Origin: Solen grandis
Taxonomy: Eukaryota; Mollusca; Bivalvia; Adapedonta; Solenidae
DNA length: 64,000 bases
Assembly: GCA_021229015.1 (NCBI GenBank)
Contig: CM037788.1
Span: 54,007,654 to 54,071,653, forward strand
Direction of reading: 5' to 3'
In this document: one piece after another, positions 1 to 11,800 of the stretch
How the letters are laid out: every line of letters starts with the position of its first letter
Position numbering within the stretch: position 1 is the first letter of the stretch
The notes under the pieces: generated by a model
Seen by the model: the letters and a program-made list of their open reading frames with translations, nothing else
Told to the model about the DNA's origin: nothing
Databases searched by the model: none
Program-made: the position numbers and the translations under genes

Positions 1-202
1 GATTTCAGCCATAATCGAACTTGGCCGAGATTTTATGGTCATAAACATTGTTTTAAAGTTTGAAGATAATTGCTCATAAAATGAAGATGCTAGAGTGCAA
101 ACGAACAAATTGTGGACGAAGGACGACGGACGGACGGACGGACGGACATTCATCGATCCTAAAAGCTCATCCTGAGCACACGTGCTCAGGTGAGCTAAAA
201 AG
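1..202 (+). mobile_element. 3' end of a hairpin-ended tandem-repeat element (family G)
   Basis: The stretch ends with a GGAC tract (about 129-148), then a terminal hairpin with arms CCTGAGCAC and GTGCTCAGG, then TGAGCTAAAAAG. The same ending closes the full copy at 48319-48888. The element enters from outside the window. The small open frame here is only repeat sequence. A hairpin followed by CTAA resembles a Helitron-type 3' end; that assignment is inference. Confidence 0.7.
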
Positions 203-659
203 TAGGCTTCGAATGCCTGTAATTACCCTAAATGTAGTTCACGTGTAATTTTGCATGAAAGCGAGTTAGGTTTTTCCCAGAGCATTTCTTAACTTTGAAA
301 TAGAAACAAACATTCAAGCATCTAAAACATCAAGTACCTTGTCAAGTTCTACACTTAAGTAACAGTAGATAGTGTATACAAATCGGGTCCTAGGGAATAA
401 TCTACTTCTGAAGTTCATACAGTTCATGACCCTAATTCCGGATTGTTTTGTAACAAACAGAGTGCGTATTCGATTGTCTTACTACCGACTATAGTTGCAG
501 GAGAGTGTGTGGAATTTTTGTGTCATGTGGCTTTTGCCTCTATTATATCAATAAAGAATCACAGCTTTTTTCCTGTTAATCCGGCTGCCGTCTCTCAGCG
601 CATTGAGCGCTTTGATTGCCTATCTATGGATATGTATGATTACTTTGAAAAACTCAATT
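203..659. other. no gene seen
   Basis: AT-rich sequence without a convincing open frame, splice pattern or repeat structure that I can identify. Confidence 0.5.
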
Positions 660-770
660 TTCCTCCCCATGTACCCTTACCCTTCAGAATGCATCTCCAT
701 TATGTTAGAAACATTTTTTCCGGGGGAGCATACCCCCGGACCCCCTAGTACTGTCATCACAATCAGATTG

Positions 771-814
<44 letters not shown>

Positions 815-870
815 AGTTGAAAAATTCTGGATCCGGCCGTTGAGATGGTTCCAGTGTATCACAGTGTCCA
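660..870. repeat. GC-rich repeat with a 40-C homopolymer
   Basis: A short palindromic GC-rich segment (CCGGGGGAGCATACCCCCGG at about 720-739) is followed by an uninterrupted C run at 775-814 and then a unique-looking flank with GGATCCGGCCG. Proline- and glycine-rich open frames on both strands come from the homopolymer and are not genes. The run length is unlikely to be exact in any assembly. Confidence 0.6.
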
Positions 871-929
871 TAAAAATTTTTTTTTATATATTGTTTAGAG
901 TTTGTTGATGGTATATCCAGACGCTTGAC

Positions 930-1575
930 TGTTTGCAAAGGCGTTTTCTATATATTTGATGATTCGTAGCCATTTTTAATTGTTCTTTTAGGTCTGGTGA
1001 ATTTCACAAAATCTGATGTTGGCAGTGCTGGAACTAACCCCTCAGCCACCTTGTACATTAATATTAATCTGAGGCTTAGGCGTCTGTCTTGTAATGTTTC
1101 TAATTCAAGTTCTTGTTTTATTTTTGATATTGTCCCTGGTGTTCTGCTTGTATAATGTATTTTTTATGAAATTTACTGCCCTGTTTTGAATTCTTTCTAG
1201 TTTGTCTATATTGTCTTTCTGGTAGGAGTTCCAAATGGTAGCCCCATATTCCATTATTGCTCTTACTAGTGTAATGTAGGCTTTTTCTACAGGTCTCTGG
1301 TACATTTCTGAGATTTCTTCTTAAAATGCCTAACGTTGAATTTGCTTTCTTGCATATCTTGTTGATATATATGATTCCATTTCAAGTCATTTGAGATATG
1401 TAAATAATATAGGGATTTTTCTGTACTTATGTGATTATTAAGTTGATATAATCTATTTGATTTTTTTGTTGATTGAAATGATATAATATTTTTCTCATTT
1501 AATTTCATGTCCCAGTTTGTTGCCCACGTTTCTAGCTACTTAGATCCTGTTGTAATTGGAGGTGATCCTTTCACA
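930..1575 (-). pseudogene. non-LTR retrotransposon reverse transcriptase, C-terminal remnant
   Basis: Read on the minus strand in two or three frames, the translation carries the usual end of a LINE reverse transcriptase: LETWATNWDMKLN (thumb start), then NRLYQLNN with YLHISNDLKW, then LVRAIMEYGATIWN and KLERIQNRAVNFI, then a frame change to LQDRRLSLRLILMYKVAEG near the 3' end. This order matches the conserved C-terminal part of Jockey/CR1-like elements. Frame changes and stops show it is dead. No catalytic YxDD segment is present in the fragment. Confidence 0.8.
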
Positions 1576-3325
1576 TTTTCCATTCGCCGCAGTTTAGACT
1601 TGACTAGAAAGACTCTTCTATAAATGAGGTAAATAACTCAACTTCCTGTTTTGGCGGTACGTTTGAAAACAATTATGAAAAATAAGATTCCATGCCTAAT
1701 CTAGATCTTTAAACCACCACGGACTTGATTTGATGTGTATTCTTGTAAGAACATAACACGGCTTATGAAACTATTCCGTAAATTTAGTCGTTCAATGTAT
1801 CTGGTCTGTTAAATTTCCATCTTCTGACATCAACTTTTGTTTTTTGGCTTTGACATTTTTTTTCAGTTTCGAACAAATATATTGCTTTCATGGATTGTAA
1901 AAGTAAGAAATGACATGGTGATAATGGTGAAACTATGAATAAAATCTTTTTGTTAACATGAATAAAACACTGAATTTGTGTTATTAAAATAAATTCTCGG
2001 AATTCATGTTTGGACTTGCAAAAGTTGAAAAACGATGCTGTCCATAATTTTTTGTCTGTGAAAGTAAATTTTTTTAATCAAAATGATAGAACTTAATTTT
2101 GTGTAAGTAAATGACAAAATCTCCTGAATGCAATCCCACCAATGAAATTTGGCAGGCAAAACCTGCCGCATGACTTTTTTTTGGTCAGACACAATCACCA
2201 GGATGCTTAAAGAAATATACCACTACATAAGTACAACATCTAAGGACAATATGTACTAAAGCTTGGTATCACCAGCAAAGAAGTATCACATTGTATCGCG
2301 ATATTGTGGGCCCAATACGATACAGTATCACAATATTTGCTAATATATAAATAATGTAGTCCACATTTGTGTACCCGTAATTTGTGATATCGTTCTACTT
2401 TCGATTTGGCGATATCCCCCCTACGGGTACACAGTCGGAACGACATTTTATGTGCGGAAAAGTTTCCTTCTTTCTCTAACCAAAGCCTAATTTTAAAATT
2501 AGGCATTGAAATTTCTGTATAAAAAGTGAATGACAACTCAATATACCTATATTGCCTTGATCCTTGAACAATAATGTATCCATTCCAACTGGGTTTTAAT
2601 CCTCATATTGAATAAAAATGCTTTTATAACACATTTTATTGCAACATGTGCAGTTGACTGACTTGACCTACTGATCTCATATTCAAATGAGCTACGACGG
2701 TGAAGAGGTAAAATATCTCTCTTCAGATAAGACCTCATTGCTATAGGGGCACACAAAAACGGAAGAAGTGCGTTTGACTTATAAATGCTTTTAATAACGG
2801 GTCACACATGTTCCTGTGTATTTTACATTGCACATGTAACGTGACTGTTAATAAATAATTGATAAATATATATGCTACAACATTTTGTGTGTGTGGGGGG
2901 GGGGGGGGTCGTAATTGCTAGGCATAAAAAATGTATAGGTGGGACGGACCCTCTATCCAGCAGTGTAGGTTTTAAAGGAAGATGGTATTTTCGGGCTTTT
3001 TACAGAGTTTACTTTTAGAAAGGGTAGGAGAGAGAGAGAGAGAGTTCTTTGTTCTACTAGGGAGACAAAATATGTACAAAAATGAAAGCAAATAAAAAGC
3101 CATTTTAAAACGAGTCGTAAAAAGGTGTAAAAAAAGATGTTGTTATTTGTATCATTCTATAAATCAAATAATGAAAAATATGCATACCTTTATTTAATCG
3201 ATCCTTTTTACTTCATCCGCTGACTGGCAAGAACAAATGAATGAGAGAGAGAGAGAAGTGGGGGTGACAGAGAGAGCTAGAGAGGGGGGGGGGGGGGCAA
3301 GATATAAAGAGAAGGAGGGAGAGAG
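1576..3325. other. no gene seen; simple repeats
   Basis: AT-rich intergenic sequence. Only low-complexity tracts stand out: a G run at about 2895-2909, GA repeats near 3030-3045 and 3240-3300, and a second G run near 3285-3297. Open frames on the minus strand at 2004-2756 have no recognisable content. Confidence 0.5.
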
Positions 3326-4413
3326 CAGGGTTTTCCCTGACGCACAAATCATGCGTCTCAGACGCATTATCTGAACGTTGGACCCCCAAAATAAAATATT
3401 GTGCGTCTGCCTGGACGCAATCTCAATTCAGCGTTTGTCCATTTTTTCTTTATAAGATATGGATATTTTAAATTGAAAAAAAAAAAAGAAAAAAAAAAAA
3501 ACATGAAAAAAACAACGTCAGGAGATTTTCAGAGCAGCGAGGTAAACAGACTGTAAGAGGGATAACTACAAGGGGAATTCCCCGGTAGACTGGTACTGAG
3601 TTATGATGCTGTAAAAAAATTACAGACTGTGTCTCAAATATTAACATCCAAACGCACTGCTAAAAATCGATAATTAGTCACAGTTGCAGTCGTCGCTTAG
3701 GTAAACAACCATGGCTCAAAGCAAACTGACGAACTTCTTTATGTCGTCTGCGAAAACTGTCGACGAAAACAAAACTGATTCTGATGGCGCTGAGTCTAGT
3801 CCTAAAAGTAAACGTATTAAATATTCAAAATCATTTCAATCTGCTTGGCTAAAGCAGTTTTCTTGGTTAGAATTTACTGATGACCAAATGCACTGCAACC
3901 CGTGTATCAAAACAGGCAAAGACAATCCATTCGTAAAGGGATGCGTTAAATTTTTGCAAATCAACGCTTGAGAGGCATGAAAAGTCAAAAGGTCATGTTG
4001 AAGCTCTTAAACAAGTTTCACTTCAATCTCATTTTCAGCGTAGTGTACAGAACATCAAGTCTGCCGCTAAAGCCGAAACCAATACACAAAATCTAGAAGA
4101 CAGGAAAGAAATAAAAGTTCATGCATACTTTGGCCTTTTTTTAATCTTATTATCCATAGCAGCATAATAATTATAACAGTACCCAGGTCTTAACTTCATG
4201 CACAATTCTCAACACTGCCCCCTTTAAAGCTAATAGTTAAACTTAATACATGAAGCTCAGTCAGGCAACACTTGTATACACATACTATAGTTAGTACCTT
4301 TCACTATTCTACATCAATATTATTTTGGACCCCCAAAATTTGATTTGGACCCCCTAAAAAGAAATCAGGGGGTCCAAGAGACCCCCATTTACAACTTGGA
4401 AGGGAAAACCCTG
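3326..4413 (+). mobile_element. non-autonomous hAT-like DNA transposon
   Basis: The left end CAGGGTTTTCCCT (3326-3338) is repeated inverted as AGGGAAAACCCTG at the right end (4401-4413), a 13-bp perfect terminal inverted repeat starting with CAGGG as in many hAT elements. Both ends sit in GA-repeat DNA, so an 8-bp target duplication cannot be read cleanly. Inside lies a fragment of a transposase-type zinc finger gene (3711-4167) but no catalytic domain, so it depends on an autonomous relative. Subterminal blocks GGACCCCC occur at both ends. Confidence 0.75.
3711..4167 (+). pseudogene. BED/TTF-type zinc finger N-terminal fragment, frameshifted
   Basis: The open frame begins MAQSKLTNFFMSS and continues through an SFQSAWLKQFSWLEF block, MHCNPCIKTGKDNPFV and GCVKF; after one extra T in the run at about 3950-3956 the reading frame resumes as CKSTLERHEKSKGH and runs to a TAA at 4165-4167. 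The order (aromatic block, CxxC, GC, LxRHxxSxxH) is that of the N-terminal zinc finger of hAT-derived proteins such as the ZNF862/KIAA1586 group. It lies inside the CAGGG-ended element at 3326-4413. No transposase core follows. The extra T may be a real mutation or an assembly error. Confidence 0.65.
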
Positions 4414-5037
4414 GAGAGAGAGAGATAAGAAACTATAATATTTATTTCATTTATTTTTATATTGAAAAATATGATTTTTTATGAAAAAAAGAAAGAATAG
4501 ATCTATATTACTTGATAGGTGAATGTAAAAAAAGTGGTTATCTTACAAAAAGATTAATTAAAAAAACTTGAATGTCAAGTTTATTATTATAAAGTATTAA
4601 TCTGGAGGAAAACCTTCGAAATGGCTCAAATTTTTAAATTCGATAGCTGGTACACTTTCTCCAGCGCTGGTGACACACAGGTAATCTTCTATACCTACAC
4701 TGTTTGAAGTGCACATGCGTAAGCGGTTAACAGCAAGCAGGAGCCGTGGCTTAATCGGTTTTTGTTTACTGATTTGAAAGGTTAGATTTCTTTTAAGAAT
4801 ACGTGATTATTGAATGTTTTTTGGATACTAAACATTTGTAAGCTTCAAATAAGTCTGTCTGCGACACGATGATATGCATATCAGGTGTAATTGACGAAAA
4901 ATATATCAAATCGCCGATTCTGATTTCCACTCAGTTTTAGGTGGTTACGACATGAGACGCAGAGGCGTGACACCCAATACAAAAAATAGCATGTCGCGCT
5001 GAGCGGCTCATTGATGGGACTATCTTGTTTCTTATTA
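4414..5037. other. no gene seen
   Basis: AT-rich sequence with no supported coding region, repeat or RNA gene. Confidence 0.5.
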
Positions 5038-5942
5038 TGTCTCCCCCCATATTTATATGGGGGAGACATTGTTTTTGTTGGAGTTGTCTGTCAGTCAGTC
5101 ACACACATTTTCTGGACTTTTTTTCTAAATGCTTGCAGATATTGACATAATATTTGGTATGTGAGTTACATATCAGGTTCGAATTTCATTACGGTCCACT
5201 GATTTTTGACAAAATTACAGGACTTAAAAAATTTCTTTAATATAGCAGTTTTCCAGACTTTTTTTCTAAATGCTTGCCGATATTGATCTTATATTTGAAT
5301 AGGTCAAAAGCTAGGTCACTTGGTCAAATCTTAGAAAACCTTGTGAACACAAAAATTATTGAGGCCATATTTTTGGTGCAACTCTCAGAGCTTGGTCAGA
5401 ATGTTTATCTTCATGAAATCTTGGATGAGTTCGAAATTGGGTCACATTGACATTGGGGAAAAAGTAGGTCACCAGGACAAATCTTACTAAAACATTGTGA
5501 CCTTTTTAGCATAACCTTCTTGTAACTTGGTCAGAATGTTTTTTTTTTTAAACCTTGGATGACTTCAAAACTGGGTCACATGGAGTTAATGGGCAAATCT
5601 TAGAAAAACTTTTAAAACACTGTAGAGACAACATTTTTGGCCAATCTTCATGTATTTTGGTCAGAATGTTTGTTTTCATGAAATCTTGGATGAGTTCAAA
5701 ACTGGGTCATGTGGGCTCAAAAGGTAGGTCACCAGGTCAAATCTTATAAAGAGCTTATGAACACTGTAGATGTCACATCTTTTACTCAATCTTCATGGAA
5801 TTTGGTCATTATGTTTGTCTGCTTGAAATCTTGGATGAGATTAAAACTGAGTCACATGGGGTCAAACCTAGGTCAAGTCATAGAAAAAAACTTAATCTTA
5901 CTCAGGTTAGCAACACAGGACCGTCTTGGCCCTCTTATATTA
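5038..5942 (-). mobile_element. tandem-repeat element, relative of family G with a different hairpin (family A)
   Basis: At 5038-5070 there is a strong hairpin (arms TGTCTCCCCCCATA and TATGGGGGAGACA). It is followed by four to six diverged units of roughly 115 bp built on TTGGTCAGAATGTTT, TCATGAAATCTTGGATGA and GGGTCACATG. At 5907-5940 lies the inverse of the family G left end (CTTGGCCCTCTT). Read on the minus strand the order is left end, tandem core, hairpin, as in family G. Open frames here are repeat-derived. Confidence 0.65.
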
Positions 5943-7049
5943 CTTCTACAACTGGTACCCATAAAAGGACCTATTCACAATTTAGAAGGGACCCAAATTG
6001 ATTCAAAATTGTAATTTTGACAGAGGCATTGTTCAAAACCTTCCTACTTTGCTGAATTAATGTCAAACATGTTTCTCTTCCACAATATCTCAGTTTCTTG
6101 GAAATACAAACCATTCTTTACCATTTTGCAGAAAATTTGAAATGTATTCTGTCATAGCTCACATTTTCTCTTCACAAAATCAGCAGAAATGCCTCTATTT
6201 CTTATCTACAATTTTGAGAAAAACAATGCTAATTTTTCTTAAACAAAGGGGTAAAAGACCCATTCACAATTCAACGAAAAAATCTCTGTGTAAAGAATAA
6301 ATTTCAAATTAAATTTTAAATGAATTTGACCAAATAACAAATACATAATTTAATCTACAATGACTTAAAATTTATTAATGTCTACCAAAGAATATATCGT
6401 GAGATCAAAGGTAAGCGGTCACGATACTGTATACGATAATGCGGACCACTACATAAGCATAAACAGTGTTAAAATATGAGTTTTATTATAAACAATAAAA
6501 GTTTTATATAATTAACCAGCATAACCATTTAAATGCTTGATAAGACTTCATCATAAGTTTGACACAAAAAGAGATAATAGCTTCAAACTTATGATTATGT
6601 GATCAATAAAATCATAATATTGAAACACACAAGTTCAAAAGATACCAGTTTACTTAAAATAATGTAGTTATTAATTATAAGCATAAAAACATCTTTATTA
6701 ATGTAATACATGCATGTGTCATTGTCCTATTTATGGTTATATTATTGGCTCATAAAGTGGCTCATGAAAAGAAAAGATGGCTCATATTTATCAAATTTAG
6801 CTCATTCATTGGCCTGGACAAAAAATTAGCAAGGGGAAGTCCAGCAGGTAAAACATCTGTCAGATAATAATCACATAAACACTAGGTTACGGTCAAAATC
6901 AGACAAAAATAAAACACTTTCCCTACTTACCAACACTCTTCTAAAATTCATGGTCGGTAAGAGCAATAAACATGTTTTTAATTTAGGCCTTAGAGTTGTG
7001 ATCAGTTGTGTTTCACAGGAGTTCCCTGACCTGTATCCAGGATTTCAGT
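5943..7049. other. no gene seen
   Basis: AT-rich intergenic DNA without recognisable coding content or structured repeats. Confidence 0.5.
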
Positions 7050-7395
7050 TTGTCAGTATTTTGTTTTCTTCCAGGTCGTTTAGTGTCTACAGATAATATG
7101 TTCAAGAGTTTTGCATATGACTCATGTTAGAGAGACAGGTCTGTAGTTTTCTGGCAGGTGTTTGTTGCCTTTTTTAAAGATTCCTGAGATGTTTGTGTCT
7201 CTCCAATCTTTATATAGCTACCCTGAGTCTGTTGGCACTGTAAGATTATTTTCCAGATTGGAGCTGGTTCTTTTGAGCATTCTTTGCAGTATTCTGTTAG
7301 GAATGCTTTCTGGGCCAGAAGCCTTTGATGGATTTATTTTTGAAAGTAGTTTATCAAGTCTTTCTGTTCAATCTTTATTGGTTTGATGTTCTTCT
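7050..7395 (-). pseudogene. non-LTR retrotransposon reverse transcriptase, N-terminal remnant
   Basis: Minus-strand translation gives KASGPESIPNRILQRML, then WRDTNISGIFKKGNKHLPE followed by NYRPVSLT and ICKTLEHII, the start of the reverse transcriptase domain of LINE elements (fingers motifs around GPDGIP and NYRPVSL). In-frame stops interrupt it. It is not contiguous with the C-terminal remnant at 930-1575, so the two are separate fragments or separate insertions. Confidence 0.8.
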
Positions 7396-8865
7396 TGTTT
7401 TTTCATTGTTTTTAGTAATTCCAAGGGTTATGTGTCACTATTTTTTGCAGGGCTCTGGTTGACTCAAGCTCCCAGTTTTTAATGCATTAAAATTAGTAAA
7501 TACCCATAATTGACGCAGAGAAAAACTGCTTTGAAGATCATTATTTCCTGCAGAAATTTTCAGCCATGCATCAATCAAAATGATCAGTCTACCCGTCTTT
7601 GTTGTAAGAAACAGCGTTTGCACCAATAAGCATGTGGCCATAGTGTAGATTGGCTGTGTAAACACAGGATGGCTTTTATACCCAATATATATGTCATTAT
7701 AACCATAGCTTATGCATCTTATTTTTTTAAATCAAATCCAAGTTATCAAATAGATGCAAAGAAATAAGAATAATGAAAATAGATACTTTATACAGTAAAT
7801 AAAAAAACTCTACAAGTTATCAATATTTCTTTCCAACAACAAAACAAGCAAGCATCTTGATATTTCATGCAATACTTAACATCAGTGATATATTATGGTA
7901 AAAACAAATATAAACAAATTTTAAAACAGAATGTGAAGAAAAAGTTATAAAAATACTGTTCTTTAAATCAAGACATATACAGAATATGTTGTTTAAAATA
8001 CTATTATTTGCAGTTTGATGCATGATGCAGAAAATTGACCCTCAGAAATCTTGATTTGACCCTTGAATTTTGGTTCAAAGGTTAATGACCCTTGAAGTTC
8101 AGAGTCTACCAAACACCCTGTATTTGGCATTATAACTATGATGCTTATAATCAACAAAGATGAATGGTTTAAATCCCATCTGTTTGCAACTACATGTAAT
8201 TAAGGTAGTTCATACATATCAGGCATGATTTGCTTTTTAGCACATCTGTTTCGAAGGAAAAGTCTATTATGATCGCTGGGTTGTCAGTGTCGTGCAAAAA
8301 CTTAAATGTAGAACAGACAAGGGTTGGTGGAGCTCTTGTTGGAACACAGTAACCGAAGGAAATATTATAACTTAAGTGTGTAGTTCATGGAACGATTATT
8401 TTATAGTGACAAAAAAATCAAATGAGTTGCTGCATCCACTTGGCAGTGCTCCTTGCTTTTTTGCAATTAAATCCTGCAGTGTTACTGTAAGTAAACGGAC
8501 AACGTGGTCTATACCCAAGCTTCAAATAGTGATCACACTTGTCATATGATGTTCTGCCCTACAGGCTACTCTCACATTACTTAAGTTTGGTTACTGTTGT
8601 TGATAATATTTTTACACATGGAATAATGATTCATCATAATAAGACCAGTCAGCAGACAAGTGCAGATAACTCTGTCAAGAATATAGTACTTTTTCTGTGT
8701 TCAAGCGGTATTAGACGGAATTAATCACTTTCATTGATAGTTCTTATTTCGGTTTCTGGCTGAGGCTTAAATTTGATACTCCAATTTTTCAACTCATTAT
8801 AAAAAAATGCAACAGTCATGTCAACCTTATCCATATTTATACAATTATATACTGTTTCATATCCA
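7396..8865. other. no gene seen; probable HAUS5 upstream region
   Basis: AT-rich DNA upstream of the HAUS5 start. No TATA box or CpG-rich promoter is evident. The sequence ending TTTCATATCCAG at 8866 looks like a splice acceptor, so the HAUS5 promoter and first non-coding exon may lie anywhere upstream in this stretch. Confidence 0.4.
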
Positions 8866-8891
8866 GTTAGACCCAGTCCGGGCATATAGGG

Positions 8892-11800
8892 ATGGCTGGT
8901 GAGGTTGACCTAGCAACCAGGCTCCATAGCTGGGCTGGGGAGGAGATGCACTTCTATCCTCCCAGTGGACACAAGGCACCCTCTGTTGATGATTTCCGGG
9001 CGTAAGTTTCATTTATATATACGTACCATGAATGTTTCCTTATGTTCTCAAACACCTAGAGACAAAGTTACCTTACGTAAATCATCATTTTCCACTAATT
9101 CCAGTTACCCATTTGTGTATTAATCTTCTCTTTCTCTGTAGCCTCTTAACCCTTTACCTCATGAATATTCATACATATATTTATGATTTGATGAATAGCA
9201 ATTTGCCCTGAAGAGCTGAATTGTTTTATGAGCAAACAGAGGAGACCCTGATCTGGGTCTGTGCTCTTTACCAGTGCATCAAAATGAATCTGTATAGGGT
9301 AAGGGGTTAAGTAGTGATTGATTTTATTTAAAAAATAACATTGATTTTGGAGAAAAAAAAATTGCATAACAGATTTGTAGAAAATAATTTGACATGTTTT
9401 AAAGTGTACAACGGTAAAACTGGTTTAAAATGAATTGTATTTGTTTAAGAAATAGTTGACTAGACTACTTTATGGACTGGAACTAGCAAGTGAACTGCTT
9501 GTATTTTCTGTTGTAGTTTGTGCCGTGGCCCAATGCAGCAGTCTGGAAGTGGGTCCTTTCTCATGTTCATTCAGCAGAGTAAGTGATATTGAATATAAAA
9601 TAAGCAGGTTTGAAAAGTCAGAGTAGGTTATCACATAATTTTAATTTCCTGGACCTTTTTATTCCTTTCATTCCTGAATAGGTATACAGGTCATGTCAAC
9701 ATATTTACAATTGAATGATGTAAGACTTGTTTGCATCCAGGAACTTTCAAGAGGGATTATAGTAGTAAGAACTTGTTTCCCATTCAACATGAATATAGTT
9801 GATAAGAAAATAAAAGTTGAGAAAGCTGTTCTGTTTATTGACTATATAATTGTAATGTATTTGTATTGTATTTCAGAACAGTTAGAACTGTGAAAGGGAA
9901 CCTGTCACTGTATCTTTCATGCAAAGCCATAGCACATTGAATTATCATTTTGAATACTTTTTGTCTTTTCACAAAAAAGGGAATTTTATTCATTTCAAAG
10001 TTTCCTCAAGCATTTGTTATATTTAATGTCTTAAGTTTTTATACCCCCGAAACGAAGTTTGGGGGGGTATATAGGAGTCACCCGGTGGTCAGTCGGTCGG
10101 TCCAGCGGTCCGTTGCATTTTCCTTGTCCAGAGCATAACTTGAAAACAACAAGTTGGAATTCAATACAACTTCATGCAATGATCAGGCACATGGAGAGGA
10201 AGTGCAGTGCACAAGAACCATAACTCTATCTAGAGTAATTACAGAGTTATTGCCCTTTGTATTTTTTCCTTGTCCGGAGTATAAGTTGTAAAGTACTGAT
10301 AGGATTTCAAAACAATTTCATACAATGGTCAAGCACAATGAGAGGAAGTGCAGTGCACTAGAACCATAACTCTATCTACAGGAATAACAGAGTTATTGCC
10401 CTTTGTTACTTTTCCTTGTCCAGTGTATTACTTGTAAACTACTGGTTGGATTTCAAAACAATTTCATACAATGGTCAACCACAATATGAGGAAGTGCAGT
10501 GCACAAGAACCATAACTCTATCTATAGGAATTACAGAGTTATTGCCCTTAGTTACTTTTCCTTGTCCAGAGTATAACTTGTAAACTACTGGTTGGATTTC
10601 AAAACAATTTCATACAATGGTCAACCACAATATGAGGAAGTGCAGTGCACAAGAACCTAACTCTATCTAAGAATTACAGAGTTATTTCCCTTTGTTACTT
10701 TTCCTTGTCCAAGATAACTTGAAAATGGTTGGAATTCAAAACAATTTCATACAGTTGTCAACCACAATAAGAGGAAGTGCAGTGCACAAGAACCATAACT
10801 CTATCTATTGTAATTACAGAGTTATTGCCCTTTGTTACTTTCCCTTGTCCGGAGCTTAACTTTAAGACTACTGGTTGGAATTCAAAACAATTTCATACAA
10901 TGTCTGTAGTATGTATAGAGTTATTGCCCTTGCACTTACATACAATAGTCAAGCGCAATAAGAGGAAGTGAAGTAATCCTAATAACTTCATTTCTAAAGC
11001 AGTATTGCGGGGGTATTAATCACATTTAGTGATAGTTCTAGTTATCACATAGATACATTGTAATTACACCTTCTTTTTAGAAATCAAAATAAATTTTACA
11101 TTCAATACTTACCTGTATAATGCTTTATTTAGGCAATATTGCCAAACTCCTATATCTCCATGCTAAAATCCTTAACAAGATACAGTAAAAGCCAAACCAG
11201 CAGTCAACCATATAAGGTGAAAGCTGGAAGCAAGGGAGAGAACTACAAGCAAGAGAAGGCTGAGCTCTTGGAGGGGCGTGGTAATCTGTCAAGGGAGATA
11301 ACCTCCTGTCTGCGAGATATCGGTCATTTGCAGACTGACCTGGACAGGATAACAGCTGAAATAGAACAGACAGGTAATGTGGTCAGTGCTTGGTTTAGAA
11401 TGTTCACATGGCCTGTAAAACAGTCAGTATATCCTGGACAGTGTTATGTCAGACTGGTCCTTCAAGCTTTTAAGCTACCTACCAGAATACTAGAACAGAA
11501 TGATTAAATCCATTTTCTCATTTAGCCAGATGATTTGTTTTTGCAGTATTTTTGTGTTTGTGCTATTAAAAGTTACTGAACATAATAAAATCTGATCATT
11601 ACAATATATGCAGGCTGATCTGATTGTATAATGCTATACATGTATATGTAATAAAACAATCCTTGTTTAATGCTATACAAAAAATCCTTGTTTAATGCTA
11701 TACATGTATATGTAATAAATATCATCCTTGTATAATGCTATACATGTATATGTAATAAATATCATCCTTGTTTAATGCTATACATGTATATGTAATAAAT

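Noticed and set aside
603..938. Proline-rich and glycine-rich open frames on both strands
   Set aside because: They are translations of the 40-base C homopolymer and neighbouring repeat, with no start context or conserved flanks.
5555..6014. Overlapping plus-strand frames with repeated TxxxSW-type peptides
   Set aside because: They lie in the tandem units of the family A element; peptide repetition follows DNA repetition.
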